NCBI RefSeq assembly: GCF_025153455.1
Contig: NZ_JANZNT010000001.1
Location: forward strand, 2,118,001-2,182,000
Length of the DNA stretch: 64,000 nucleotides
Direction of reading: 5' to 3'
DNA from: Sphingomonas sp. BGYR3
GTDB lineage: Bacteria > Pseudomonadota > Alphaproteobacteria > Sphingomonadales > Sphingomonadaceae
The notes beneath the pieces were generated by a model. It had not been told where the DNA came from. It saw nothing but the letters and a program-made list of their open reading frames with translations, and searched no databases. Below, one piece after another: positions 29,066-36,222 of this stretch; the stretch's first letter is position 1, and each line of letters opens with the position of its first letter. The translations under genes and the position numbers were made by a program.

Positions 29066-29072
29066 CACGCCC

Positions 29073-29861
29073 TCAGATCGTCTGATTGACATATTGCAGC
29101 ATTTCGTCGGTGGCCGAGATCATCTTGGAATTGACCTCATAGGCGCGCTGCGTTTCGATCATGTTGACGAGTTCCTCGACGACATTGACGTTAGATCCTT
29201 CCAGCATCCCCTGCCGGATGGTGCCGCGGCCAAGCTCGCCCGGGATGCCGATATTGGCAGGGCCGGAGGCGGCGGTTTCAATGAGGTAATTGTCGCCGCT
29301 GGCCTGCAACCCCGACGGGTTGGGAAAGCCGGCGACCAGCACCTGGCCAAGCTGGCTGGATTCCGTCTGGCCCGCGATCTGGGCCGATACGGTGCCGTCG
29401 CCGCCGATGGTGATCGACGTCGCGCCTTCCGGAATGGTGATGCCGGGCATCAGCTGATATCCCTCGCTCGTCACCAGAAGCCCCTGAGGCGAGCGTGCGA
29501 AATTGCCGGCGCGGGTATAGGCAAAGGTGCCGTCCGGCATCTGGATCTGGAAATAGCCCTGACCGTCCAGCGCCATGTCCAGCGAATTGCCGGTGGTGGC
29601 CAGCGACCCCTGCGTGTCGATGCGTGCCGTCCCCTGGATGCGGACGCCGGTGCCGAGGTTCAGGCCGGTGGCATATTGCGTCTGCTGCGTGCTGGCCGAA
29701 CCGGCCGCCGTCACCACCTGATAGGCCAGCGTCTCGAACGCGGCGCGATCGCGCTTGAACCCGGTCGTGTTGACGTTGGCCAGGTTGTTCGAAATCACGC
29801 GCATCCGCATGTCCTGGGCGTCCAGGCCCGTGCGGGCGATGTGCATTGCGGCGTTGCCCAT
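29073..29861 (-). CDS. flgG: Flagellar distal rod protein FlgG
   Basis: Builds the distal rod of the basal body. It has 262 residues, standard length. The N-terminal motif reads ISNNLANVNTTGFKRDRAAF. The C-terminal rod signature is LEGSNVNVVEELVNMIETQ followed by RAYEVNSKMISATDEML. It lies 11 bases after flgF in the flg run. Confidence 0.96.
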   Translation of the reverse strand: MGNAAMHIARTGLDAQDMRMRVISNNLANVNTTGFKRDRAAFETLAYQVVTAAGSASTQQTQYATGLNLGTGVRIQGTARIDTQGSLATTGNSLDMALDGQGYFQIQMPDGTFAYTRAGNFARSPQGLLVTSEGYQLMPGITIPEGATSITIGGDGTVSAQIAGQTESSQLGQVLVAGFPNPSGLQASGDNYLIETAASGPANIGIPGELGRGTIRQGMLEGSNVNVVEELVNMIETQRAYEVNSKMISATDEMLQYVNQTI

Positions 29862-29872
29862 GGTCTTGCTCC

Positions 29873-30619
29873 TTACTGGATTCGCATCAGCGAGGCGGAC
29901 TTCTCGTCCATTTCCTTCGCTTCTTTGACGAGATTGGCCTGCACCTCGTAGGCGCGCTGGTTTTCGATCATGTCGACCAGTGCCTGGGTCAGGTTGACGT
30001 TGGACTGTTCGAGCGACTTGCTCATCACCCGGCCCTTGAGGTCGGTGGGCAGCACGCCGCCGCGCTCGACGCGCATCAGGCCATCCAGCCCCTTGACCGT
30101 TTTCGATCCGGCATCGCTGACCAGTTTCATCTTGCCGATTTCCTGTGGCGCCGCGCCCGGCTCTGCGCCCAGCGGGACGATCGAGATCGACCCGTCATCG
30201 GCAATCGCGATGCGTTCGTGCGGGGGCACCGTGATCGGCCCGGTTTCGCCCAGCACCGGGTGACCGTCGCCCGTTTCCAGCATCCCCGTATCGGAAATGT
30301 GCAGGTCGCCCCGGCGGGTATAGCCTTCCGTCCCATCACCGGCCTGGACCGCGATCCAGCTGTCGGTGGCGATGGCGACGTCGAGGTCGCGGCCGGTGGA
30401 GATGATCGCACCGGCCTTGCGGTCGATATCGGTCACTTCCTCTGCCGCGGGCCGGCGCGATTCGAACTGGCCGCCGCCTTTCAGCATGGCCTGTTCGAAC
30501 GACACCCGGTCCGCGCGATAGCCGGTGGTGTTGGCATTGGCGATGTTGTTGGCGATCGTCGCCTGCGCGGCCATCCGGCTCTTCAGCCCGGACAGTGCGG
30601 TGTAGATCAAACGGTCCAT
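29873..30619 (-). CDS. flgF: Flagellar proximal rod protein FlgF
   Basis: Proximal rod component, 248 residues. The N-terminus has MDRLIYTALSGLKSRMAAQ and IANNIANANTTGYRADRVSF. The C-terminus has LEQSNVNLTQALVDMIENQ and RAYEVQANLVK. Order flgE-flgF-flgG is conserved. A 26-base gap follows flgE. Confidence 0.95.
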   Translation of the reverse strand: MDRLIYTALSGLKSRMAAQATIANNIANANTTGYRADRVSFEQAMLKGGGQFESRRPAAEEVTDIDRKAGAIISTGRDLDVAIATDSWIAVQAGDGTEGYTRRGDLHISDTGMLETGDGHPVLGETGPITVPPHERIAIADDGSISIVPLGAEPGAAPQEIGKMKLVSDAGSKTVKGLDGLMRVERGGVLPTDLKGRVMSKSLEQSNVNLTQALVDMIENQRAYEVQANLVKEAKEMDEKSASLMRIQ

Positions 30620-30645
30620 CGCCTATGCCCCCCTGGTGCCGGCTA

Positions 30646-31893
30646 TCAGTTGATGTTGAAGATGGTCTGAGAGATCTGGCTGGCGGTATCGAGCGCCTTG
30701 GCATTCGCCTGGAACGCGCGCTGCGCGGCGATCAGCCCGACCAGTTCCTCGGTGATGTCGACGTTCGACCCTTCGATCATGCCGCTCATCAGCGAACCGA
30801 AGCCATCGCCATTGGGTTCGCCGACAATCGGTTCGCCCGACAGGCCGGATGCCGTCCAGTAGCTGTTGCCGATCTGACGCAGGCCAGTGGGGTTGGCGAA
30901 ATTCGCCAGCATCACCTTGCCCAGGATCGTGCTTTCGCCATTGGAAAAGCTTGCCTTCACAAAGCCGTCGGGATCGACGGTCACGCCTTCCAGCTGGCCG
31001 ACCGCGACGCCGTCCTGGCTCCGCTCGCTGACGCTGAACGGACGGACGCCCTGGTTGGTGGCGCTGGCGAACTGCAGGCTGATCGTCTGATCGCCGGGGG
31101 CCGATGCGGGCGAGAAGGGCGCAAAGGTGGTCGCACCGGTCGGCGAGACGAGCGCGCCCGACGCATCGAAGGTCAGTTCGACCGGCGACGGCGTACCCGC
31201 GGCGGTGCCAAGCCCGGCATCGCCGACGAAATTGTGCACATCCCACGTCGTCGGGCTGGTCTTCACGAAATAGGACGACAGGGTCATCGGGCTGCCGCCC
31301 GCGTCATAGATGGTCGTCTGCGTCGTCTGGTTATAGGTCGCCGGATCGAACCGGTCGAACGCCCCCGACGGGATGGCCGAACCGCTGTTCAGCGTGACGC
31401 CGAGCGTCACCGCACTGGTCGGAACCGGCGTGCCGCTGGTTTCCGGCAGACGCAGGCTGACCGCCTGATCGAGTCCCGTGGCGACCACCGTGCCCGATCC
31501 ATCGACCGGGAACACCTGAAGGTGCCCGCCCTGGGCATCGACGACGAACCGCTGGGCATCGACCATGAAGCCGCCATTGCGGGTGAAGTTCACCCGCTGA
31601 CCCGACAGGTCGGGCTTGACCGCGAAAAAGCCGTCGCCGGCAATGGCGATATCCAGCGACGATCCGGTCTGGGTCATGTTGCCCTGATTGAACTGCTGCT
31701 GGATGGCGCGCGTGACCGTGCCCGATCCGATCGCCATGTTGGGCGATTGCGACAGGTTGGACGCCATCACATCGGCAAATTCCGCGCGGCTTTTCTTGAA
31801 CCCGTTGGTGACCACGTTCGCCAGGTTGTGCGAGATGGTCGACATGTCGGTCTGGGCTGCCTTGAGGCCGGAAAGCGAGGTGTAGAAGGACAT
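30646..31893 (-). CDS. flgE: Flagellar hook protein FlgE
   Basis: Main subunit of the flexible hook, 415 residues. N-terminal SLSGLKAAQTDMSTISHNL with NLANVVTNGFKKSRAEFADV, and C-terminal MIEGSNVDITEELVGLIAAQ with RAFQANAKALDTASQISQT, form the D0/D1 core. The middle part is variable and Thr/Ser-rich. A 29-base gap with no obvious promoter separates it from flgD. Confidence 0.95.
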   Translation of the reverse strand: MSFYTSLSGLKAAQTDMSTISHNLANVVTNGFKKSRAEFADVMASNLSQSPNMAIGSGTVTRAIQQQFNQGNMTQTGSSLDIAIAGDGFFAVKPDLSGQRVNFTRNGGFMVDAQRFVVDAQGGHLQVFPVDGSGTVVATGLDQAVSLRLPETSGTPVPTSAVTLGVTLNSGSAIPSGAFDRFDPATYNQTTQTTIYDAGGSPMTLSSYFVKTSPTTWDVHNFVGDAGLGTAAGTPSPVELTFDASGALVSPTGATTFAPFSPASAPGDQTISLQFASATNQGVRPFSVSERSQDGVAVGQLEGVTVDPDGFVKASFSNGESTILGKVMLANFANPTGLRQIGNSYWTASGLSGEPIVGEPNGDGFGSLMSGMIEGSNVDITEELVGLIAAQRAFQANAKALDTASQISQTIFNIN

Positions 31894-31922
31894 GAAACGA
31901 TGCTCCTGTACGTAAAGGGGGG

Positions 31923-32609
31923 TCAGCCGATCCGGCGGACGGCGGATGCGGACACCTGACCGATGCCGGGCAGGTTGAGGACGGGGCCGCCGGTTGCCGG
32001 CAGCGAAACGGAAGTGACGGGCGCCCAGACGAGCGCGCGGGCAGGCACGGCGCCGCTCGCGCCGCGCGCCTCGACGCTGAGCGTATATGGGCCGGTGCCG
32101 GCAGGCTCGCCATTGGCCAGCGTGCCGTCCCAGTCGAACATGACGGTGCCGGCGGCCTGTTTGCCCATTTCGATGGTGCGCACGGGGTTGCCGTCGGCAT
32201 CCCCGATGGTGACGGTGACGCCGGTGGCATCCTTGTCCAGCTCGATCCCGGCCTCGATCCCGCCGATGTCGCGGGCATAGGCGGTGCTGCCTTCGGTGAG
32301 GACGGTGCGGCCGACCCAGGACAGCGCCTCTGCCGGGCTGGTCGCGCCCAGCTTGTCGGCAATCGCCTTGAGCGTCGAATTCATTTCCTGCTGACCTGCC
32401 AGCGAGGAGAATTGCGCCATCTGCGCAACCATCTGGGTATTGTCGACCGGTTCGAACGGATCCTGGTTGCGCAGCTGCGCCGTCATCAGCGACAGGAAAT
32501 CCTGCTGCCCCAGCGACGATTTGCCGGTGGCGTTCGCCATCGCCGCGCTACTGGTGTCGCTGCGCTTGATGCCCAGCCCGTCAAGTGTCGTATCGAATGC
32601 GCTTGCCAT
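31923..32609 (-). CDS. flgD: Hook-capping scaffold protein FlgD
   Basis: Caps the growing hook and guides FlgE assembly. The 228-residue protein has the conserved block QQDFLSLMTAQLRNQDPFEP with DNTQMVAQMAQFSSLAGQQE near residues 35-75. A Tudor/FnIII-like beta domain follows, including FDWDGTLANGEPAGTGPYTL. It lies 2 bases after flgC. Confidence 0.95.
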   Translation of the reverse strand: MASAFDTTLDGLGIKRSDTSSAAMANATGKSSLGQQDFLSLMTAQLRNQDPFEPVDNTQMVAQMAQFSSLAGQQEMNSTLKAIADKLGATSPAEALSWVGRTVLTEGSTAYARDIGGIEAGIELDKDATGVTVTIGDADGNPVRTIEMGKQAAGTVMFDWDGTLANGEPAGTGPYTLSVEARGASGAVPARALVWAPVTSVSLPATGGPVLNLPGIGQVSASAVRRIG

Positions 32610-32611
32610 GA

Positions 32612-33028
32612 TCAGCGTCCCAGCCGGAGCGTTTCGGTGATCAGCGACTTGGCCGTCTGCATCACCTCCACATTGTTCTGATAGGAACGGGCTGCCTCCA
32701 GCATATCCACCAGTTCCCGGGATTCCTGCACCGCGCTTTCCCAGACATTGCCGTCCTTGTCGGCCAGGGGATTGCCCGGATCGTACCGCTTGGTCGGTTC
32801 CTCGCCCGCCGTGACGACGCGCTCGACATCGACCGTGGCCATGCCGGTCGCCTGATCGAAATGGGTGCGGAACACCGGTTTCATCGTGCGATAGGCAGCG
32901 GCCTGCGAATTCGCGATCGACCCGGCATTGGCCAGGTTCGACGCCGTGGTGTTCATCCGCACCATCTGGGCGGACATCGCCCGGCCGGACACCTGAAAGA
33001 TATTGAGCGGAGCGTCAGCCATGGTCAT
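32612..33028 (-). CDS. flgC: Flagellar proximal rod protein FlgC
   Basis: Proximal rod protein, 138 residues, standard size. It contains NTTASNLANAGSIANSQAAA and AYRTMKPVFRT, and ends with ELVDMLEAARSYQNNVEVMQ. ATG 33028 overlaps the flgB stop (ATGA). A second ATG at 33022 (MADAPLNIF) is also possible. Confidence 0.95.
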   Translation of the reverse strand: MTMADAPLNIFQVSGRAMSAQMVRMNTTASNLANAGSIANSQAAAYRTMKPVFRTHFDQATGMATVDVERVVTAGEEPTKRYDPGNPLADKDGNVWESAVQESRELVDMLEAARSYQNNVEVMQTAKSLITETLRLGR

Positions 33029-33378
33029 TCACCCTTCAGCGCGCGCTTGATCGTGTCGATGCGGCCGTTGAGGAACGCCAGCGTCGTCTGATAGGCGACG
33101 GCGTTCTCGGCAAAGGCGGTCTGTTCCAGCGGCAGGTCGACGGTGTTGCCGTCCAGCGACGGCTGAAGCGGCACGCGGTACAGCGTCGCGCCATTGATTG
33201 CGGCCTGGCTGCTGGTGCCCGGCTGTTCCACCGCAGCCATCGCCGCGCGGAAATCGATATCCTTCGCCTTGTAGCCCGGCGTCGAGGAGTTGGCGATGTT
33301 GGACGCCAGCACGTGCATGCGCTGAGCGCGCACCGCCAGTGCCGCGCCATGCACGCCGAAAAGCCGATCCTGAGCCAT
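33025..33378 (-). CDS. flgB: Flagellar proximal rod protein FlgB
   Basis: First gene of the long minus-strand flagellar run. The 117-residue protein has MHVLASNIANSSTPGYKAKD and DFRAAMAA at the N-terminus, and NAVAYQTTLAFLNGRIDTIK at the C-terminus. I chose ATG 33378 because it lies about 28 bases after the start point predicted from the sigma-54 promoter at 33416-33432. The longer reading crosses that promoter. Confidence 0.94.
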   Translation of the reverse strand: MAQDRLFGVHGAALAVRAQRMHVLASNIANSSTPGYKAKDIDFRAAMAAVEQPGTSSQAAINGATLYRVPLQPSLDGNTVDLPLEQTAFAENAVAYQTTLAFLNGRIDTIKRALKGE

Positions 33379-33415
33379 AAGCGGTCTCCACGAAAAGTCG
33401 TTCGCCGGTTCACTA

Positions 33416-33432
33416 AGCAATGGCCGTGCCAA
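33416..33432 (-). promoter_or_regulatory. Sigma-54 promoter of the flgB operon
   Basis: Read on the minus strand, this is TTGGCACG, four bases, then TTGCT: a full match to the sigma-54 -24/-12 consensus. The predicted start near 33406 leaves a 5' leader of about 28 bases before flgB. It should need an enhancer-binding activator, for which the palindrome at 33475-33490 is a candidate site. Confidence 0.85.
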
Positions 33433-33474
33433 TTTGCCGAAACGGGTATGCAGGGGGCAAAGCGGCAAGCCGGG

Positions 33475-33490
33475 CGGCAAGATCTTGCCG
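33475..33490. promoter_or_regulatory. 16-bp perfect palindrome, candidate activator site
   Basis: CGGCAAGATCTTGCCG is a perfect inverted repeat between two divergent sigma-54 promoters. It is 43 bases upstream of the flgB -24 element and 76 bases upstream of the other. More copies of its half-site (CGGCAA or TTGCCG) are found at 33434, 33463, 33505 and 33548. It is placed as an enhancer for a flagellar NtrC-type activator. The regulator is not in this window. Confidence 0.6.
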
Positions 33491-33565
33491 GTTGCGGCAG
33501 CCGGTTGCCGCCCGCCGCCCGCCGCCGCCGCCGCCCGTGCCGCAGCTTTGCCGAGCACGTGCGGA

Positions 33566-33582
33566 TTGGCCCGACCCTTGCA
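33566..33582 (+). promoter_or_regulatory. Sigma-54 promoter of the second stator pair
   Basis: TTGGCCCG, four bases, TTGCA matches the sigma-54 consensus with one change (A to C in the -24 box). The predicted start point near 33593 is only about two bases before ATG 33595, so the transcript would be almost leaderless or translation starts further in. Confidence 0.75.
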
Positions 33583-33594
33583 TTATTATCGCGC

Positions 33595-34278
33595 ATGATC
33601 GGAACCGACCTTTCCCAGACCGCTGCGCTGATGGCGCCGTTCGTCGATTGGCCGTCCATCGCCATTGTCGGCGGCGGCACGGCGATCGCGCTGGCGCTGC
33701 GCCATCCGCTGGGCGACCTGGGCCGGGCGATCGCTGCGCTGACGCTTGCGCCGCGGCGGCGGTTCGGTGCCGATGCGCTGTTGATGCAAATCGATGCGCT
33801 GTCGCGGATCGCGAAACGGCATGGCGTGATGCAGCTGGATCAGTCCGTGATCGATGATCCCGATGTGGGCGCGGCGATTGCCGTGATCGTCGATGGCGGC
33901 GCACCCGACCGGGTCGCGCAGTTGCTGGACGAGCGCCGCACCGCGCGGGCCGAACGGCATCAGGCAGCCATCGCCGTCTGGGCAAGCATGGCCGAAATCG
34001 CGCCCGCCATGGGCATGATCGGCACGCTGATCGGCCTGGTCCGCATGTTCACGACGATGAGCGATCCGCGTGCGATCGGCGCGGCCATGGCGATCGCGCT
34101 GCTGACGACGTTGTACGGGGCGCTGATCGCGACATTGATTGCGCTGCCGGTTGCCTCGCGCCTGCGCGCCTTGGCGCGGGCGGAATGGATGGAGCGGACC
34201 CGGCTGGTGCCGCCGCTGACCGAACTGGCCGCGCGCGAACAGCCGCGTCTGCGCCCGGTTCAGGAGCGGACCGCATGA
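33595..34278 (+). CDS. MotA/PomA-like stator protein lacking the first membrane helix
   Basis: A 227-residue MotA/PomA-family protein, shorter than the usual 250-290. It begins at the segment equal to helix 2 (FVDWPSIAIVGGGTAIAL), and no hydrophobic helix can be read upstream. The helix 3-4 block is strongly PomA-like: APAMGMIGTLIGLVRMF, ALLTTLYGALIATLIALP, with both channel prolines. The cytoplasmic loop keeps Arg/Glu residues (LDERRTARAERHQ) of the kind that meet FliG. It is coupled by ATGA to a MotB-like gene. It is not a copy of motA at 24 kb, which belongs to another subfamily. A role as alternative stator is inferred. Confidence 0.85.
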   Translation: MIGTDLSQTAALMAPFVDWPSIAIVGGGTAIALALRHPLGDLGRAIAALTLAPRRRFGADALLMQIDALSRIAKRHGVMQLDQSVIDDPDVGAAIAVIVDGGAPDRVAQLLDERRTARAERHQAAIAVWASMAEIAPAMGMIGTLIGLVRMFTTMSDPRAIGAAMAIALLTTLYGALIATLIALPVASRLRALARAEWMERTRLVPPLTELAAREQPRLRPVQERTA

Positions 34279-34826
34279 TTGCCGCCGCCGATCCGTTCGA
34301 GACGCCGGATGCCCGGCCGGTCTGGCTGACGACGCTGGCCGATCTATCGCTGCTGCTGCTCGGCTTTTTCGTGCTGGTCATGGCAACAGAGGGGCAGGAC
34401 CGGACCCGGCTGGCTGCGGGGATGCGGGCGGCGTTCGGTGTCGAGGCAGAGGGGACGGCGCCCATGCGCCCCGCGCCCATGCCGCTGGAAACGGCGCGGG
34501 TGCGCGGGTTCCTGGCGGGCGACGACGGGATTCCCGATGCGGGCATGGCCATTGCCGATTGGGCAAGGGCGGCGGCCGCCGATCCACGCGTCACCCTGAC
34601 CCTGAGCGGCGGCGCGACGGGGGGCGAGGATGTCGATCCCGATACGGGCAGCATCGCGGTGTTGGCACAGGCACGGGCGCTGGCCGTTGCACAGGCGCTG
34701 GTCGCCGCGCGCGCGGTGCGCCCCGAACAGCTGCGCATCGCCGCCCATGACGGCCAGCCCGCGCGCGAGGCGCAGGTGATCGTGACCATCGGCTTTGCCG
34801 GCACGCCGCCGGAGGCCGCTCGATGA
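34275..34826 (+). CDS. MotB/PomB-like protein with degenerate OmpA domain
   Basis: A 183-residue partner of the gene before it, sharing the ATGA overlap. One helix (residues 17-36, WLTTLADLSLLLLGFFVLVM) carries the ion-binding Asp23. The C-terminal part keeps an OmpA-like helix (AQARALAVAQALVAARAV with RPEQLRIAAHDG), but the usual GHTD peptidoglycan loop is replaced by SGGATGGEDVDPD. It is much shorter than MotB at 23 kb (303 residues). It may anchor weakly or differently to the wall. It could also be a non-stator accessory. Confidence 0.8.
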   Translation: MIAAADPFETPDARPVWLTTLADLSLLLLGFFVLVMATEGQDRTRLAAGMRAAFGVEAEGTAPMRPAPMPLETARVRGFLAGDDGIPDAGMAIADWARAAAADPRVTLTLSGGATGGEDVDPDTGSIAVLAQARALAVAQALVAARAVRPEQLRIAAHDGQPAREAQVIVTIGFAGTPPEAAR

Positions 34827-34864
34827 CAACCATTCCAGTTCATGTTCCAAGCAGGAGACGATCC

Positions 34865-35416
34865 ATGCGGATGATCCTTTTGCCGCTGTGCCTCAGCCTG
34901 TCGCTGCCCGCGCTGGCCGGCCCCGGCGATGTCCAGTCGACCCAGATCCTGGATACGGCGGTGGCGCAGTTCACCGGCGTGCCCGTCGGACAGGAAGGGG
35001 GCGCGCGCACGACCGTCGATCCCCGGCTGCGGCTGGCATCGTGCCAGTTGCCCCAGCTTGAATGGTTCACGCCCGCGCGCGACACGGTGGTGGTGCGCTG
35101 CATGGCGCCGGCCTGGCGCATCTTCGTGCCGGTCAACCGGTCGCAGCCGGTGCAGCAGCCCGTGGCCGCGACATCATCCCCCGGCATGGCCGGCCGGCCA
35201 GCGCCGGAGTCCAAGGCAGAACCGGTGATCAAGCGCGGCGATGCCGTGCGGGTTCAGGCGATGTCATCCGGCTTTGCCATCAGCCGAGACGGTGTGGCGA
35301 TGGGCGATGCTGCTGTCGGCGGTCGCGTGCTGATCCGCGTGGACGACAAAAAGCCGCCGATTCAGGCGGTGGCCGTCGAACCGGGCGTCGCAACCCTGCC
35401 CGGCTGGAGCCGCTGA
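34865..35416 (+). CDS. flgA: Flagellar P-ring assembly chaperone FlgA
   Basis: Periplasmic chaperone for FlgI assembly into the P-ring. The protein has 183 residues with a signal peptide (MRMILLPLCLSLSLPALA-GP). It shows LRLASCQLPQLEWF, VVVRCMAPAWRIFVPV and the C-terminal SAF-like VIKRGDAVRVQAMSSGFAIS with GGRVLIRV. AGGAG lies 7 bases before ATG 34865, which rules out the earlier ATG at 34823. It follows the stator-like pair in the same direction. Confidence 0.92.
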   Translation: MRMILLPLCLSLSLPALAGPGDVQSTQILDTAVAQFTGVPVGQEGGARTTVDPRLRLASCQLPQLEWFTPARDTVVVRCMAPAWRIFVPVNRSQPVQQPVAATSSPGMAGRPAPESKAEPVIKRGDAVRVQAMSSGFAISRDGVAMGDAAVGGRVLIRVDDKKPPIQAVAVEPGVATLPGWSR

Positions 35417-35469
35417 TGGCCCCCGAAAGGGCCCGGCAGAAAAAATGTCTTCAGCGATGAACAAAACCC

Positions 35470-35496
35470 TAAAGCCTTTTCCGCTTCGGTCGTTTC
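35470..35496 (+). promoter_or_regulatory. Weak candidate sigma-28 promoter for flgM
   Basis: TAAA, 15 bases, then GTCGTTTC. Spacing fits sigma-28 but the -10 half matches only four of eight positions of GCCGATAA. A flgM class-3 promoter would make sense here. Treat as tentative. Confidence 0.25.
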
Positions 35497-35529
35497 CTCC
35501 TGTGTCAGCAGCTTATTCGGAGCGTGGAC

Positions 35530-35817
35530 ATGGTGGATCCGATCGGCATCAAGCCCATCCAGACCGGCGATCGCGCCGGGCCGGTGACGGCCGTGCGGCC
35601 TGCCCGGACGCCGGAGCCGACCGCCGACAATGCGGCGCGCACGGCCCAGCCGGGCGTGCGGACGCTGGCCCGTCAGGCAGCGGAAAAGCCGGAGGTTCGC
35701 GCCGAGCGGGTGGCCGAGGTCAAGCGCGCGATCGAGCGCGGCGACTTTCCCATCCTGCCCTATACCATCGCCGATCAGCTGATTGCGCTGCGGCTGGACT
35801 GGCTTGACGTCCGATGA
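35530..35817 (+). CDS. flgM: Anti-sigma-28 factor FlgM
   Basis: Binds and inhibits FliA (sigma-28) until the hook is complete and FlgM is exported. The 95-residue protein has a disordered, Pro/Ala-rich N-terminal half and the sigma-binding C-terminal half ERVAEVKRAIERGDFPILPY with TIADQLIALRLD. GGAG ends 7 bases before ATG 35530, so the GTG at 35524 is not used. Its target fliA is 3.4 kb downstream in the same cluster. Its stop overlaps the next gene. Confidence 0.9.
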   Translation: MVDPIGIKPIQTGDRAGPVTAVRPARTPEPTADNAARTAQPGVRTLARQAAEKPEVRAERVAEVKRAIERGDFPILPYTIADQLIALRLDWLDVR

Positions 35818-36149
35818 CCCGCAAGGACGCCCTGTGCCAGGTGATCGAGTGCCTGCACGCCGAAATCGACGCGCTGAAGGCGAATGACGTCGCCGCGCTG
35901 GAGGCGGCGACCCAGGCCAAGCTGGGCGCGCTGGAAATCGTGGCCGCCAACGACAATGGCGCCGCCCCCGATGCCGAGCTGCGCGCGCTGGCCGAGGAAG
36001 CGCACAAGCTGAACGAGACGGCGCGCATCTACGTCAACCTGATGGCGGCAAATGTTCGCCGCCGCCTGCAGGATCTTGCCGGTGCCACGGGTGCCGCCCT
36101 GCGCCCGGCAGGCGCGGCGGGCCGGGTTGCCGCCGCTTACGGGGCCTGA
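35814..36149 (+). CDS. FlgN-like flagellar export chaperone
   Basis: A 111-residue, mostly helical Ala/Glu-rich protein starting in an ATGA overlap with flgM. Helices around ALCQVIECLHAEIDALKAND and ELRALAEEAHKLNETARIY fit the FlgN type, the chaperone for FlgK and FlgL. Sequence conservation in this family is low, so the call rests on position next to flgM, size and helix pattern. Confidence 0.72.
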   Translation: MTRKDALCQVIECLHAEIDALKANDVAALEAATQAKLGALEIVAANDNGAAPDAELRALAEEAHKLNETARIYVNLMAANVRRRLQDLAGATGAALRPAGAAGRVAAAYGA

Positions 36150-36168
36150 ACCCGCACAACGGGTCATT

Positions 36169-36185
36169 TTGGCACACTCCTTGCT
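36169..36185 (+). promoter_or_regulatory. Sigma-54 promoter of the transglycosylase-flhA-fliA unit
   Basis: TTGGCACA, four bases, TTGCT: a full match to the core TGGC and TTGC of sigma-54 promoters. The predicted start is near 36196, giving a leader of about 27 bases before ATG 36223. A 12-base stretch (GATCTTGCCGGT, 36072-36083) identical to the right half of the 33475-33490 palindrome region lies about 110-125 bases upstream of the start point. Confidence 0.85.
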
Positions 36186-36222
36186 GTGATGCTTCCGTAA
36201 CGTAGCAATCGAGCCAGGACTG

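Noticed and set aside
35470..35496. Confident sigma-28 promoter for flgM
   Set aside because: Only the TAAA half and the spacing fit. The -10 half matches four of eight positions, so it is kept only as a weak candidate.
19919..35509. Repeated 14-mer TCCTCCTGTGTCAG at about 19919 and 35496
   Set aside because: One shared 14-mer in 64 kb is expected by chance, and the two contexts (TonB receptor leader, flgM leader) are unrelated.
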